Assembly: GCA_964599915.1 (NCBI GenBank)
Contig: CAZRHR010000013.1
Location: forward strand, 1 to 46,707
DNA: 46,707 nt
Origin: CAZRHR01 sp964599915
Lineage (GTDB): Bacteria > Bacteroidota > Bacteroidia > CAIKAF01
Reading direction: 5' to 3'
Positions 16,112-24,833 of this stretch are shown in pieces. The notes beneath the pieces are model-generated. The model saw only the letters and a list, made by a program, of their open reading frames with translations, ran no database searches and was not told where the DNA came from. Position 1 is the first letter of the stretch. Each line of letters starts with the position of its first letter. Made by a program: the position numbers and the translations under genes.

Positions 16112-17584
16112 GTGGAAGCGCTGACCTCAAGACAAGAAAATTACGCACAGTGGTATAACGATTTGGTTCTTCGTGCCGGATTGGCAGAACATAGTGCAGT
16201 GCGTGGTTGTATGGTGATTAAGCCTTACGGGTTTTCTATTTGGGAGCGGATGCAAGCCGCTTTAGATACAAGATTTAAAGAAACAGGGCACGAAAACGCT
16301 TATTTCCCGCTTTTTATACCGAAATCCTTTTTTTCAAAGGAGGCAAGTCATGTAGATGGTTTTGCCAAAGAGTGCGCTGTGGTTACCCATTATCGGCTGA
16401 AAAATGATCCCAATGGACAAGGGATTATTGTGGATGAAGACGCCAAATTAGAAGAAGAGCTTATCATCCGTCCCACCTCCGAAACCATTATTTGGAATAC
16501 CTATAAAAACTGGATTCAAAGCTACCGGGATTTGCCTATCCTATTGAATCAATGGGCCAACGTAGTTCGCTGGGAAATGCGCACCCGCCTTTTTCTTCGT
16601 ACCGCCGAATTTTTATGGCAAGAAGGCCATACGGCCCATGCTACGGCCGAAGAAGCCATTGCAGAAACAAAGCAAATGTTAGATGTTTATGCTGATTTCG
16701 CTGAAAATGTTTTGGCTATTCCGGTGATTAAAGGGGTGAAATCTCCCAATGAACGTTTTGCAGGTGCTTTAGATACCTATTGCATCGAAGCCTTGATGCA
16801 GGATGGTAAAGCCCTCCAAGCCGGAACATCTCACTTTTTAGGACAAAATTTTGCAAAAGCCTTTGATGTAAAATTCACCAATAAAGAAGGCAAACAGGAA
16901 TTTGTTTGGGCCACCAGCTGGGGCGTATCTACCCGTTTGATGGGTGCCTTAATTATGGTGCATTCAGATGACCAAGGCTTGGTGCTTCCTCCAAAACTTG
17001 CGCCCATTCAGGTGGTGCTCGTGCCAATTTATAAAAGTGATGAAGAGTATCAAAGGGTGTGTGAAGTCGGAGATCAACTCACTGCTTCTTTGAAAAAACT
17101 TGGTATTCGTGTTAAATTCGATGCGGATGACAAGCGCAAACCCGGATGGAAGTTTTCTGAATATGAATTCAGAGGCGTGCCCTTGCGAATTGCGATTGGA
17201 CCACGGGATCTGGATAAGGGGCAAGTGGAGCTCGCAAGAAGGGATGTCTTGCAGAAATTTACTGTCCCTTTAGAAGGGCTTGAAGAAACCATTCCCGGTT
17301 TATTGGATGAAATTCAACAGACCATGTTCCAAAAAGCCCTAACTTTCCGGAATGACCACATCACCCCTGCCAATACCTGGGATGAATTTGTGCATTTGTT
17401 GGAAAACAAAGGCGGATTCATCGCCGCACATTGGGATGGAACCGTGGAAACCGAAGAAGAAATTAAGACCCGCACCAAGGCAACCATTCGTTGTATCCCA
17501 TTGGATCAACCAAAGGAGGACGGTGTTTGTATCCTTACGGGTAAACCATCGCAGCAAAGGGTGCTTTTTGCCCTTGCCTACTAA
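16112..17584 (+). CDS. proS: Prolyl-tRNA synthetase, archaeal/eukaryotic type
   Basis: A class II aminoacyl-tRNA synthetase of 490 aa that charges tRNA-Pro. The start is GTG at 16112, giving MEALTSRQENYAQWYNDLV, which matches the family N-terminus; the next ATG would delete it. Motif 2 is seen in NVVRWEMRTRLFLRTAEFLWQEGHT, and motif 3 in WGVSTRLMGALIMVHSDDQGLVLPP. The bacterial INS editing domain is missing and the C-terminal zinc-binding-like domain of the short archaeal/eukaryotic form is present, as is usual in Bacteroidota. A TACTTTTG element lies at 16046-16053 but without a well-placed -33 box. Followed at 29 bp by an uncharacterised gene. Confidence 0.95.
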   Translation: MEALTSRQENYAQWYNDLVLRAGLAEHSAVRGCMVIKPYGFSIWERMQAALDTRFKETGHENAYFPLFIPKSFFSKEASHVDGFAKECAVVTHYRLKNDPNGQGIIVDEDAKLEEELIIRPTSETIIWNTYKNWIQSYRDLPILLNQWANVVRWEMRTRLFLRTAEFLWQEGHTAHATAEEAIAETKQMLDVYADFAENVLAIPVIKGVKSPNERFAGALDTYCIEALMQDGKALQAGTSHFLGQNFAKAFDVKFTNKEGKQEFVWATSWGVSTRLMGALIMVHSDDQGLVLPPKLAPIQVVLVPIYKSDEEYQRVCEVGDQLTASLKKLGIRVKFDADDKRKPGWKFSEYEFRGVPLRIAIGPRDLDKGQVELARRDVLQKFTVPLEGLEETIPGLLDEIQQTMFQKALTFRNDHITPANTWDEFVHLLENKGGFIAAHWDGTVETEEEIKTRTKATIRCIPLDQPKEDGVCILTGKPSQQRVLFALAY

Positions 17585-17613
17585 ACCGATTTTAGATCTC
17601 AATCCCAATTTTC

Positions 17614-18300
17614 ATGGCTGAATCCATCCCACCAAGAGCACTTATTGCCCAAGTATTGAAGGAGAAGAGTGTCCTCAAGCAGGAGGTATATCACATTGGA
17701 AAGCAGGCTTTTGGCACATTTCGTGAAGCCATACATGCATTGGTAGACGGACTTTCTGCAGAATTAAAAGGAAAAACAAGCTTTCCACTAAAACTCAATG
17801 CCGTCAATCGGGGAGATGGAGAAACCGTGGCAACCATTGCCGGCGATACCCTGATTTTTCAGTTGCATACCAATATTTTTCAGTTCGAAAGAAGCCACGC
17901 CGTTTGGCAAACGGGTTATCTTCGAGAGGATGAATCGCGGTCCTTTTGTGCCGTGATAAATGTTTATAACTTTCTTACAGATAGTATTTTATACAATAGG
18001 GATGGAGATATTGGATATTTAATTGCGCGGATTTTTATCAATAAGGAACACCATTATTTTGTAGAGGGAAAACGGCAGTTGGGCTTTTTATATAATCAGT
18101 TTCATCAAGCGAAACTCACACCGGAAGAAGCTCAAAAAGTGGTAGAATCTACCATCTTATACACTTTGGATTTTGATTTATTGGTTCCTCAATACGACCA
18201 AGTAAAATTGGTAACTGTTTCGGATATTCAAGCGACCAGTTCGCTTTTGGTGCAGCGGACGGGCAAGCGATTAGGGTTCCATTTCTCAGCCGATACCTAA
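17614..18300 (+). CDS. Conserved-looking protein of unknown function
   Basis: A 228-aa soluble protein that I do not recognise. There is no signal peptide or membrane segment. The chain has mixed alpha/beta character: a helical start (PRALIAQVLKEKSVLKQEVYHIG), a central part rich in aromatic beta strands (DTLIFQLHTNIFQFE, FCAVINVYNFL, IGYLIARIFINKEHHYFVEG), and a C-terminal helix-strand portion. No catalytic motif is evident. Codon use and position 29 bp after proS suggest co-transcription with it. It overlaps the convergent exported protein gene by four bases. Because the reading frame is long and uninterrupted with ordinary composition, I treat it as a real gene. Confidence 0.75.
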   Translation: MAESIPPRALIAQVLKEKSVLKQEVYHIGKQAFGTFREAIHALVDGLSAELKGKTSFPLKLNAVNRGDGETVATIAGDTLIFQLHTNIFQFERSHAVWQTGYLREDESRSFCAVINVYNFLTDSILYNRDGDIGYLIARIFINKEHHYFVEGKRQLGFLYNQFHQAKLTPEEAQKVVESTILYTLDFDLLVPQYDQVKLVTVSDIQATSSLLVQRTGKRLGFHFSADT

Positions 18301-18830
18301 GGTTTCCAAGGCTTTTGAATTTGAATTCTTTTGATGGTTTCGGCATAAATGTTTCCACCAATGTCCGGATCATAGTCGTTTTGCGTCCATATTTCGCATC
18401 GAATATCAAACTCGCCGAAAGTCCAGTAGGCTTCTTCGATGTTTTCCACTAGGGGTTTTCTCCATTTGGGCGGCCCTAAAATGGATACAGATTTCGGGTA
18501 AGTTGTGCCTAGTCCAATGCCCAAAATCCTTTGAGAAAACCCACCAAATCCTGGAAACCACGACCCTACAAAAGCCATGACATAATGCTGGTCGGCACTT
18601 AGATAAACCAAACTCCCATGCTGCCGGTACACATAAATATTTCCAATGATTTCATCCGGTTTTCCCCATTTGGCCAACACACTGTCTTTAGGCGTTCCGG
18701 GAAGAAGAAATCCATTTTGACCTTGTTCTGTTTTTGGCGGACCTCCCTTTGTGCCGCCAATATTTATTTGGGCTGAGCTATGTGAGGCCCAAAGCCATAT
18801 TAAGCAACACCAGAGGTTTTTTAAGGCCAT
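18297..18830 (-). CDS. Exported protein with two SmpA/BamE-like repeats
   Basis: A 177-aa protein with a signal peptide (residues 1-21, SSAQ). It is not a family I can name. Two similar units are visible: GTPKDSVLAKWGKPDEI in the first half and GTTYPKSVSILGPPKWRK in the second, each followed by strands. The pattern G-x-x-x-x-x-V-x-x-x-G-x-P resembles one helix-turn unit of SmpA/OmlA(BamE)-type domains, so a tandem of such folds is possible. It is 39 bp downstream of the enoyl-CoA hydratase gene and probably the last gene of the carA transcript. Confidence in a real gene is good; the fold assignment is inference only. Confidence 0.65.
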   Translation of the reverse strand: MALKNLWCCLIWLWASHSSAQINIGGTKGGPPKTEQGQNGFLLPGTPKDSVLAKWGKPDEIIGNIYVYRQHGSLVYLSADQHYVMAFVGSWFPGFGGFSQRILGIGLGTTYPKSVSILGPPKWRKPLVENIEEAYWTFGEFDIRCEIWTQNDYDPDIGGNIYAETIKRIQIQKPWKP

Positions 18831-18869
18831 TGTAATTATTCTTTTAGGATAAACCCTAAAGTAAGGGCA

Positions 18870-19640
18870 TTATTGCACCAAACCTGCCAAAATGCCACGG
18901 GCGGTGGGGGCGAGAATCAATTGACCACTCATTTCAGCCCTTGTAGAAAGCAGTTCCTCCCAATGTTCTGTGCCTTCCCACATGGTTTTTTTAAGCATAC
19001 GCATGGCATCCGGACTACTTTGAGAAAGTTTGGTTGCCAAGGTTTGAATGGCAGAGTCCATGCTAGCAGTGTCATCGAAAAGTTGATAGTACATGCCTTT
19101 TTCCCTGGCCCATTCGGCTGTTTTCCAACTGGTCGCATCGATGGCCAAATCACAAAAAGCGGATTTTCCAATTTTTCTGTCCACGGCAGGTCCCACTACG
19201 AATGGGCCAATACCCACAGCCAATTCACTGAGCTTTACAGAAGCTTGGCGCGTGGCAAAGCAATAATCTACAGCACAAGCTACACCAACTCCTCCGCCCA
19301 CAGCTTTTCCTTGAACACGTCCAATAACAAATTTGGGACAAGTCCTTATGGCATTAATAACCCGGGCGAATCCAGAGAAAAATTCCTTGGCATCGGAGGC
19401 TTCCTTTAAAGCTAAAAGTTCATCAAAAGAGGCCCCAGCGCAGAAGGCACCTTCTCCGCGGGACTGGAGAATCAGTACTTTTATTTCGCTGTTTTCTCCG
19501 GCGTCCCGAATGGCTTGGGCCAGTTTCGCCAATATTTTTCCCGGTAGGGAGTTGCTTTTTGGGTGGTAAAAAGTAAGGGTCGCTATGCCATGTTCAACGG
19601 TACTGGTCACTTCCCCAAGGTGCATCATTTCCTCTGCCAT
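18870..19640 (-). CDS. Enoyl-CoA hydratase/isomerase family protein
   Basis: A 256-aa crotonase-fold enzyme. The oxyanion-hole segments are GEGAFCAGASFDEL and GKAVGGGVGVACAVDYCFAT; the second catalytic-region helix is LSELAVGIGPFVVGPAV. At the position where enoyl-CoA hydratases carry a catalytic Glu the sequence reads ELAVGIGPF, keeping a Glu close by. Members hydrate or isomerise 2-enoyl-CoA in fatty acid, leucine or aromatic catabolism; which one cannot be told here. The start at 19640 is 4 bp after the carA stop, indicating co-transcription with an unrelated nucleotide/arginine pathway gene. ATG codons at residues 5 and 6 are possible alternative starts. Confidence 0.85.
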   Translation of the reverse strand: MAEEMMHLGEVTSTVEHGIATLTFYHPKSNSLPGKILAKLAQAIRDAGENSEIKVLILQSRGEGAFCAGASFDELLALKEASDAKEFFSGFARVINAIRTCPKFVIGRVQGKAVGGGVGVACAVDYCFATRQASVKLSELAVGIGPFVVGPAVDRKIGKSAFCDLAIDATSWKTAEWAREKGMYYQLFDDTASMDSAIQTLATKLSQSSPDAMRMLKKTMWEGTEHWEELLSTRAEMSGQLILAPTARGILAGLVQ

Positions 19641-19644
19641 ACAT

Positions 19645-20775
19645 CTATTTTGAGGGTTGCAAGATACGCTGTTGTACGTTTTCTAGAAATGTATCGAATA
19701 AATATCTTGCATCTTCAGGGCCTGGAGCGGCTTCCGGATGGTATTGTACTGAAAAAATGGGTCGGTCTTTTACCCGAAATCCCGCTACCGTCTCATCATT
19801 TAGATGGAGGTGCGTAAGGACAAGGTCGGGATGTTGTTCCACAGCAGTTTTGTCCAAAGCATAGCCATGGTTTTGTGAAGTTATTTCTCCCTTTCCTGTT
19901 GCCAAATGTAAGACAGGATGGTTCAATCCTCTATGGCCATGTTTCATTTTAAAGGTAGGAATTCCAAAGGTCATGCCCAGCACTTGATGTCCCAGGCAGA
20001 TGCCCATGATGGGAATCCCTGTATGTAGAATTTTTCTTATTTCGGGTAAAAGGGACTGTAAGGACTGTGGATCGCCAGGACCATTCGATAACAACACGCC
20101 TTCCGGGGCTAACTCCTTTATTTGGTCTGCAGTTGTATTCCACGGCACAACGGTCACCCTGGCTCCTCGCTGTACCAACTGACGAACAATATTTTGTTTG
20201 CAACCAAAGTCCATCACTACAACATGAGGTCCTTGGTTTTCCCAACCAAACAATGCATGCTGCCTAACGCTAACCTCCTCTTGAAGTAAGCGGGAGGTGG
20301 AAATGTCATTTGAAAGAAGATGCACCAAGTCTTGGTGAGCAGGTTTTTGTTCACTGCGGCCCATCCAGCCACGCATCACTCCTTTTTCCCGAAGGTGTCT
20401 TACCAAAGCCCTGGTATCTACATTCCAAAGGACAGGAACCTCATGCCCTTCTAGCCATTGAGGCAAGGACGTAATATTTGGCTGGCGGCGACTTATGTAA
20501 CTCGATAATTGCTGGCAAATGTAGCCTTTGATTTGAGGGGTTTTTGATTCCGATTCATCCGGATGAATACCATAGTTTCCTAGGTGAGCTGCGGTGGAAA
20601 CTAGGATTTGGTTTCGGAAAGAAGGGTCGGAAAGGGATTCCTGATACCCTGTGAGGCCGGTGGTAAAGCAAACTTCTCCGAAACTGGAAAGATTTACATT
20701 TCCGGCGAACCAACCGTGGAAGGATGTACCATCTTCTAGAAGGAGGATACCTGGCGCGTTACGCGGAGTTCGCAT
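19645..20775 (-). CDS. carA: Carbamoyl-phosphate synthase small subunit
   Basis: A 376-aa glutamine amidotransferase subunit that supplies ammonia from glutamine to CarB for carbamoyl phosphate, the precursor of arginine and pyrimidines. The N-terminal CPSase_sm_chain domain has EDGTSFHGWFAG, GEVCFTTGLTGYQE and DTRALVRHLREKG. The class I amidotransferase domain has the nucleophile Cys260 in GICLGHQ and the His-Glu pair in QYHPEAAPGP. Length is standard. No carB gene is in this window. It lies downstream of a terminator, so it should have its own promoter in the 20776-20843 gap, which I could not place. Confidence 0.97.
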   Translation of the reverse strand: MRTPRNAPGILLLEDGTSFHGWFAGNVNLSSFGEVCFTTGLTGYQESLSDPSFRNQILVSTAAHLGNYGIHPDESESKTPQIKGYICQQLSSYISRRQPNITSLPQWLEGHEVPVLWNVDTRALVRHLREKGVMRGWMGRSEQKPAHQDLVHLLSNDISTSRLLQEEVSVRQHALFGWENQGPHVVVMDFGCKQNIVRQLVQRGARVTVVPWNTTADQIKELAPEGVLLSNGPGDPQSLQSLLPEIRKILHTGIPIMGICLGHQVLGMTFGIPTFKMKHGHRGLNHPVLHLATGKGEITSQNHGYALDKTAVEQHPDLVLTHLHLNDETVAGFRVKDRPIFSVQYHPEAAPGPEDARYLFDTFLENVQQRILQPSK

Positions 20776-20843
20776 GTAAGATTTTGTACAAAATTAAGCA
20801 ACCCAGCGAACCTGAAAGGGGGCTTAACCATAACTTAACATGA

Positions 20844-20878
20844 ATAAAAAAACGGGCTCCTTTTGAGAAACCCGTTTT
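20844..20878 (-). terminator. Intrinsic terminator after the cyclophilin gene
   Basis: Stem AAAACGGG / CCCGTTTT around a 14-base loop (which can add a CTC/GAG pairing), with a strong T run on the minus strand (A run at 20846-20852 on plus). It separates the cyclophilin transcript from carA on the same strand. Confidence 0.85.
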
Positions 20879-20897
20879 ACAATAGGAGAGAAACTCT

Positions 20898-21623
20898 TTA
20901 TTTTTTCTGTTCTTGTTGGCCGGGTGGGGTAGGGCGGCTATCTGGACCGGTTACACCACTCATCCGTTGGAAAGTTTGCTGGGCATTGAATTTTTTGGCG
21001 TCCTTTCCCACGCGCACAATGCGAATTTGAAGCATTTGGTCTCCTTGTTCAATGGCATTGACAACGTCTTGTCCTTCGATAACATGACCAAAAACGGAAT
21101 GTTTGTTATCTAACCAAGGCGTTTCTTTATGAGTGATAAAGAATTGTGAGCCATTGGTGGTTGGACCAGCGTTGGCCATGCTTAAAATACCAGCTTTATC
21201 ATGTTTGAGGTCCGGATGAAATTCATCTTTGAATTTATATCCGGGACCGCCCGTTCCGTTGCCACTGGGATCTCCGCCTTGAATCATAAAATCTTTAATC
21301 ACTCGGTGGAACTTAATGCCGTTGTAATAAGGCTGACCTGGCGTACGGGCTGAGTTTGGGATTTTTCCTTCTGCCAAACCTACGAAATTGGCTACCGTCA
21401 TGGGTACTTTATCATAGGCCAAAGCGCAAACAATGGTTCCTTTATTGGTGATAATCTCCGCATAAAGCCCGTCAGGACGCTTTACTTTCTTTCCTTTAGA
21501 TGCCTTAGGAGCTTTCGCCTCTTTGGCTGGTTTTTCTTTTTTTCCTTGGCTTGTGCCTTCGGTTTGGGCTTGCATGGGAAGAATGAAGAGCATTCCCAAA
21601 AGCCATGTGAGCATGGTTTTCAT
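20898..21623 (-). CDS. Exported cyclophilin-type peptidyl-prolyl isomerase
   Basis: A 241-aa protein with a signal peptide (residues 1-19, LPMQAQ), a Lys/Ala-rich linker (about residues 22-50, KKEKPAKEAKAPKASKGKK) and a cyclophilin domain. Catalytic and binding motifs are FHRVIKDFMIQGGD, GPGYKFKDE, MANAGPTTNGSQFFI and HSVFGHVIEG. It catalyses cis-trans isomerisation of Xaa-Pro bonds in envelope proteins. The C-terminal tail is Pro/Gln-rich. It begins 56 bp after the E1 stop, with no terminator between, so read-through from the trmB operon is likely. A terminator follows. Confidence 0.92.
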   Translation of the reverse strand: MKTMLTWLLGMLFILPMQAQTEGTSQGKKEKPAKEAKAPKASKGKKVKRPDGLYAEIITNKGTIVCALAYDKVPMTVANFVGLAEGKIPNSARTPGQPYYNGIKFHRVIKDFMIQGGDPSGNGTGGPGYKFKDEFHPDLKHDKAGILSMANAGPTTNGSQFFITHKETPWLDNKHSVFGHVIEGQDVVNAIEQGDQMLQIRIVRVGKDAKKFNAQQTFQRMSGVTGPDSRPTPPGQQEQKK

Positions 21624-21679
21624 TTGCTATCTATTTCGATGTGAAGTTTACAAAATTCGGACAATATTTTAGAAAAGAA

Positions 21680-23722
21680 TTAAAATCCGAGGATTTCCTC
21701 AAGTTTGAGTGCCAATTTTTCAGGATTAGGAATCATGGCGGCCTCCAAATCTGCCTGAAGTGGTATGGCTGGCGTATTTTCAGCGCCCATGGCCATGACA
21801 GGTGCATCTAAATAGGTAAAACAAGCTTCCTGAATTTCACCCGCCAATGCCTGGGCAAAACTATGGGTTAAAGATTCTTCTGTGAGAACCAAGGCCCGAT
21901 GGTGCGCTTTTACCCGTGCAAAAATGAGTTCTCTATCCAAGGGATTGAGCGTACGTAAGTCGATGATTTCGACGCGTCCGGGGAATTGTTTTTCTGCCTG
22001 AAGCGCCCAGTGCACCCCCATGCCATACGTAATAATCACGGCGGTGGATTGCGTTTCCTGCGGCTTTGATGCCAATACTATTCGACCTTTGCCCAAGGGT
22101 AAAATATAATCCTCAGAGGGTTCTATGGTTTTGGCCTCTTCCGTTCCCTTTAACTTGCTCCAATAAAGTCCTTTATGTTCAAAAATCACGACTGGATTGG
22201 GGTCGTGCCAAGCGGCTTTAAGTAAGCCTTTTAGGTCCGCTCCATTGGATGGATACACTACCTTGACGCCCCGAATTTGCATGACCACCGATTCTACACT
22301 GGACGAGTGATAAGGGCCACCGGAACCATAAGCACCAATGGGAACGCGAATCACACAACTCACTGGCCATTTCCCATTCGACAAGTAATTGGATCGGCTT
22401 ACTTCTGTGAACAATTGGTTTAAGCCGGGCCAAATGTAATCTGCAAACTGAACTTCCACGATGGGTTTTAATCCGGTGGCAGACATTCCTGCGGTGGACC
22501 CAATAATAAAGGCTTCTTGGATGGGGGTATTAAAAACCCGTTCATCGCCAAATTGTGCGGCAAGGGTAGCCGCCTCTCGGAATACCCCACCCAATCTGCG
22601 ACCTACATCTTGTCCGTAGAGCAAGCAATTTGGATATTTTTCCATGAGTTCACGGACTGCGAACAAGGCACAATCGACCATGACCGTGGGTTTTTTACCT
22701 GCAGGTGATCGGTCTCCTTTTTCTTCTACAATAGGAGTGGGGGCAAAAATATGATGAAGTAAGCTACTTGGTTCCGGATCAGGAGCTGATTTTGCTTTTT
22801 CGAAGTCTTGGACTACTTTTTCCCTTGCCTCATCTACCAAGGCTTGGCAGGTGTTTTCAGTCCAACCATGGGACAAGAGCCAGGCCTTGAATTTAGGTAG
22901 CGGGTCACGTGTTTGTTGTTCTTCCAAATCATGGCGATACCATTCTTTACGAACACCTGAGGTATGGTGGTTGAGTAAAGGAACTTTCGCATGGACTAAA
23001 AAAGGTCTGCGTTCTTCCCGGATGAGGTGAAGTACCTCCTGAAGTGTTTCAAACGATTTTCGGAAATCTGTACCGTCGATGGTGCGTACTTCCAAACCTG
23101 GAAATCCTTTAGCGTAGGCAGTAGCATCCATGGCTCGGAATTCCTCGGCGTGGGCAGAAATGTCCCATTCATTATCCTGGACGAGGTAAAGAATAGGTAA
23201 CGACTTTAAAATTGCCATTTGAAAGGCTTCAGCCACTTCACCTTCGGTGATGGAGGCATCTCCCAAAGAGCAAACCACCAATGCATTTGATGGGTAACCC
23301 GTCTTGTGGTGGTCATGATATTTTAAGCCGAGCGCCGCGCCTGTGGCCGGAATGGCCTGCATACCCGTTGCGGAACTTTGGTGCGGTATTTTGGGCTTAT
23401 CCGGTTGGTTAAGGCTAGGGTGGGAGTAATAGGTTCTGCCGCCGGAAAATGGATCATCCTTCTTGGCAAAAAGTTGAAGCATAAGGTCATAGGGCTCCAT
23501 GCCAAGGCCCAACAACATGGCGTCGTCCCTGTAATAGGGATACACAAAATCTTTTGGAGTAAGCTGCAAGCCAAGCGCCAGCTGGATGGCCTCATGCCCG
23601 CGGCTGGTCGCATGCACGTATTTAGATGTAATGGCATGGTTGGCTTCGTAAATTTCAGCCATGGCCACGGCAAGGTTCATTTTGCGCCATGCCAGCGACA
23701 GCAAATCATCAGTTAATTCCAT
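21680..23722 (-). CDS. 2-oxoacid dehydrogenase E1, fused alpha and beta subunits
   Basis: A 680-aa thiamine-diphosphate enzyme that decarboxylates a 2-oxoacid, probably branched-chain 2-oxoacids or pyruvate, and reductively acylates the lipoyl E2. Residues 1 to about 335 are the alpha part: HATSRGHEA and the TPP motif GDASITEG at 154-161 with Asn184 in QDNEWDIS. Residues about 345-680 are the beta part: YGQDVGRRLGGVFREA, EVQFADYIWPGLNQL, GAYGSGGPYHSSSVES and the C-terminal transketolase domain. The single-chain form is frequent in Bacteroidota. Its start overlaps the mrp stop by 14 bases. E2 and E3 genes are not in the window, so the substrate remains open. Confidence 0.92.
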   Translation of the reverse strand: MELTDDLLSLAWRKMNLAVAMAEIYEANHAITSKYVHATSRGHEAIQLALGLQLTPKDFVYPYYRDDAMLLGLGMEPYDLMLQLFAKKDDPFSGGRTYYSHPSLNQPDKPKIPHQSSATGMQAIPATGAALGLKYHDHHKTGYPSNALVVCSLGDASITEGEVAEAFQMAILKSLPILYLVQDNEWDISAHAEEFRAMDATAYAKGFPGLEVRTIDGTDFRKSFETLQEVLHLIREERRPFLVHAKVPLLNHHTSGVRKEWYRHDLEEQQTRDPLPKFKAWLLSHGWTENTCQALVDEAREKVVQDFEKAKSAPDPEPSSLLHHIFAPTPIVEEKGDRSPAGKKPTVMVDCALFAVRELMEKYPNCLLYGQDVGRRLGGVFREAATLAAQFGDERVFNTPIQEAFIIGSTAGMSATGLKPIVEVQFADYIWPGLNQLFTEVSRSNYLSNGKWPVSCVIRVPIGAYGSGGPYHSSSVESVVMQIRGVKVVYPSNGADLKGLLKAAWHDPNPVVIFEHKGLYWSKLKGTEEAKTIEPSEDYILPLGKGRIVLASKPQETQSTAVIITYGMGVHWALQAEKQFPGRVEIIDLRTLNPLDRELIFARVKAHHRALVLTEESLTHSFAQALAGEIQEACFTYLDAPVMAMGAENTPAIPLQADLEAAMIPNPEKLALKLEEILGF

Positions 23723-24833
23723 GGTCAGTGGTTCCTTGGGTGGGTGTGGCTAATGCGGCTTGTGCTTGTGCTCTGGCCCGAAGGTGCATATATTCGATTA
23801 AGCTGATGCCAAGGGCCCTGAAATGAGGGCGCGCGGGATGGTTTTCTACCAATGCGGCAGGAAATCCAATATCTCCACTTTCTCTTAAGCCTTGCACCAA
23901 GGGAATTTGTCCTAAGAGCGGCAACTTTAATTCGTCTGCTAATTTTTTTACGCCGTCTTTTCCAAAAATGAAGTATTGTTCCTCCGGGTGATTTTCCGGC
24001 GTAAACCACGCCATATTTTCCACTAAGCCAATAACAGGAACATTGATGTTTGGAAGGGTGAACATGGCTACGCCTTTTCTTGCGTCTGCCAAGGCCACTT
24101 CTTGGGGTGTACTTACGATCACGGCACCGCTCAATGGAATTTGAGAAACTAAGGTTAGGTGAATGTCTCCGGTGCCGGGAGGAAGGTCTAATAAAAGAAA
24201 ATCCAACTCACCCCAATCGGCATCGGAAAACATTTGGGTAAGCGCTTTGGAGGCCATGGGACCTCTCCAAACCACCGCTTGGTCGTCTCCCGCAAAAAAA
24301 CCAATAGATAGCATTTTGATGCCATAATTTTCCACGGGGGCAATAAGAGAACGCCCGTCTTCGGTTTGTACCACTTTGGGTCGTACATATTTGGTATCCA
24401 TCATTAAAGGTACCGATGGACCATAAATATCTGCATCTACAATTCCAACCTTTTGCCCCATTTGTGCCAATGCACAAGCAAGGTTTACTGTTACTGTAGA
24501 TTTGCCTACACCCCCTTTTCCTGAGGCCACCGCAATGATGTGCTTCACCCCTGGAAGTAACTTCCTTTCTTCCTTTCGTTTTTGGCTATTGAGCATCACA
24601 TGGAGCGAAAGTGAAGCATCTCCTAAAATGGGTTCGAGTGCTTTTTGGATATCGTTTTCCAATTTTTTTTTCACGTGCATCGCCGGTTGGGTGGTTTCGA
24701 TATCCAAAAAGATTTTTTGGTCAAGGATATCTAACCGAAGCACGCGACCCTGATCTACCAAGTTTTTTCCGGTTGCGGGATCCGGTACCTGGGCTAAGGC
24801 ATGTAAAATTGATTCGCGGGTGGGTACATTCAT
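23709..24833 (-). CDS. Mrp/NBP35-family Fe-S cluster carrier ATPase
   Basis: A 374-aa cytoplasmic protein thought to carry or deliver iron-sulfur clusters. Residues 1-80 form a MIP18/DUF59-like domain (ILHALAQVPDPATGKNLVDQG). The deviant Walker A motif is GKGGVGKST at 105-113, then DADIYGPSVP and LLLDLPPGTGDIHLTL. At the place where ApbC/Mrp proteins have the cluster-binding CXXC, the sequence reads ENMAWFTPENHPEEQYFIFG with no cysteine. The start overlaps the ATL stop in ATGA and the stop overlaps E1 by 14 bases, so it is tightly coupled in the operon. The lack of CXXC makes the exact activity uncertain. Confidence 0.9.
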   Translation of the reverse strand: MNVPTRESILHALAQVPDPATGKNLVDQGRVLRLDILDQKIFLDIETTQPAMHVKKKLENDIQKALEPILGDASLSLHVMLNSQKRKEERKLLPGVKHIIAVASGKGGVGKSTVTVNLACALAQMGQKVGIVDADIYGPSVPLMMDTKYVRPKVVQTEDGRSLIAPVENYGIKMLSIGFFAGDDQAVVWRGPMASKALTQMFSDADWGELDFLLLDLPPGTGDIHLTLVSQIPLSGAVIVSTPQEVALADARKGVAMFTLPNINVPVIGLVENMAWFTPENHPEEQYFIFGKDGVKKLADELKLPLLGQIPLVQGLRESGDIGFPAALVENHPARPHFRALGISLIEYMHLRARAQAQAALATPTQGTTDHGIN

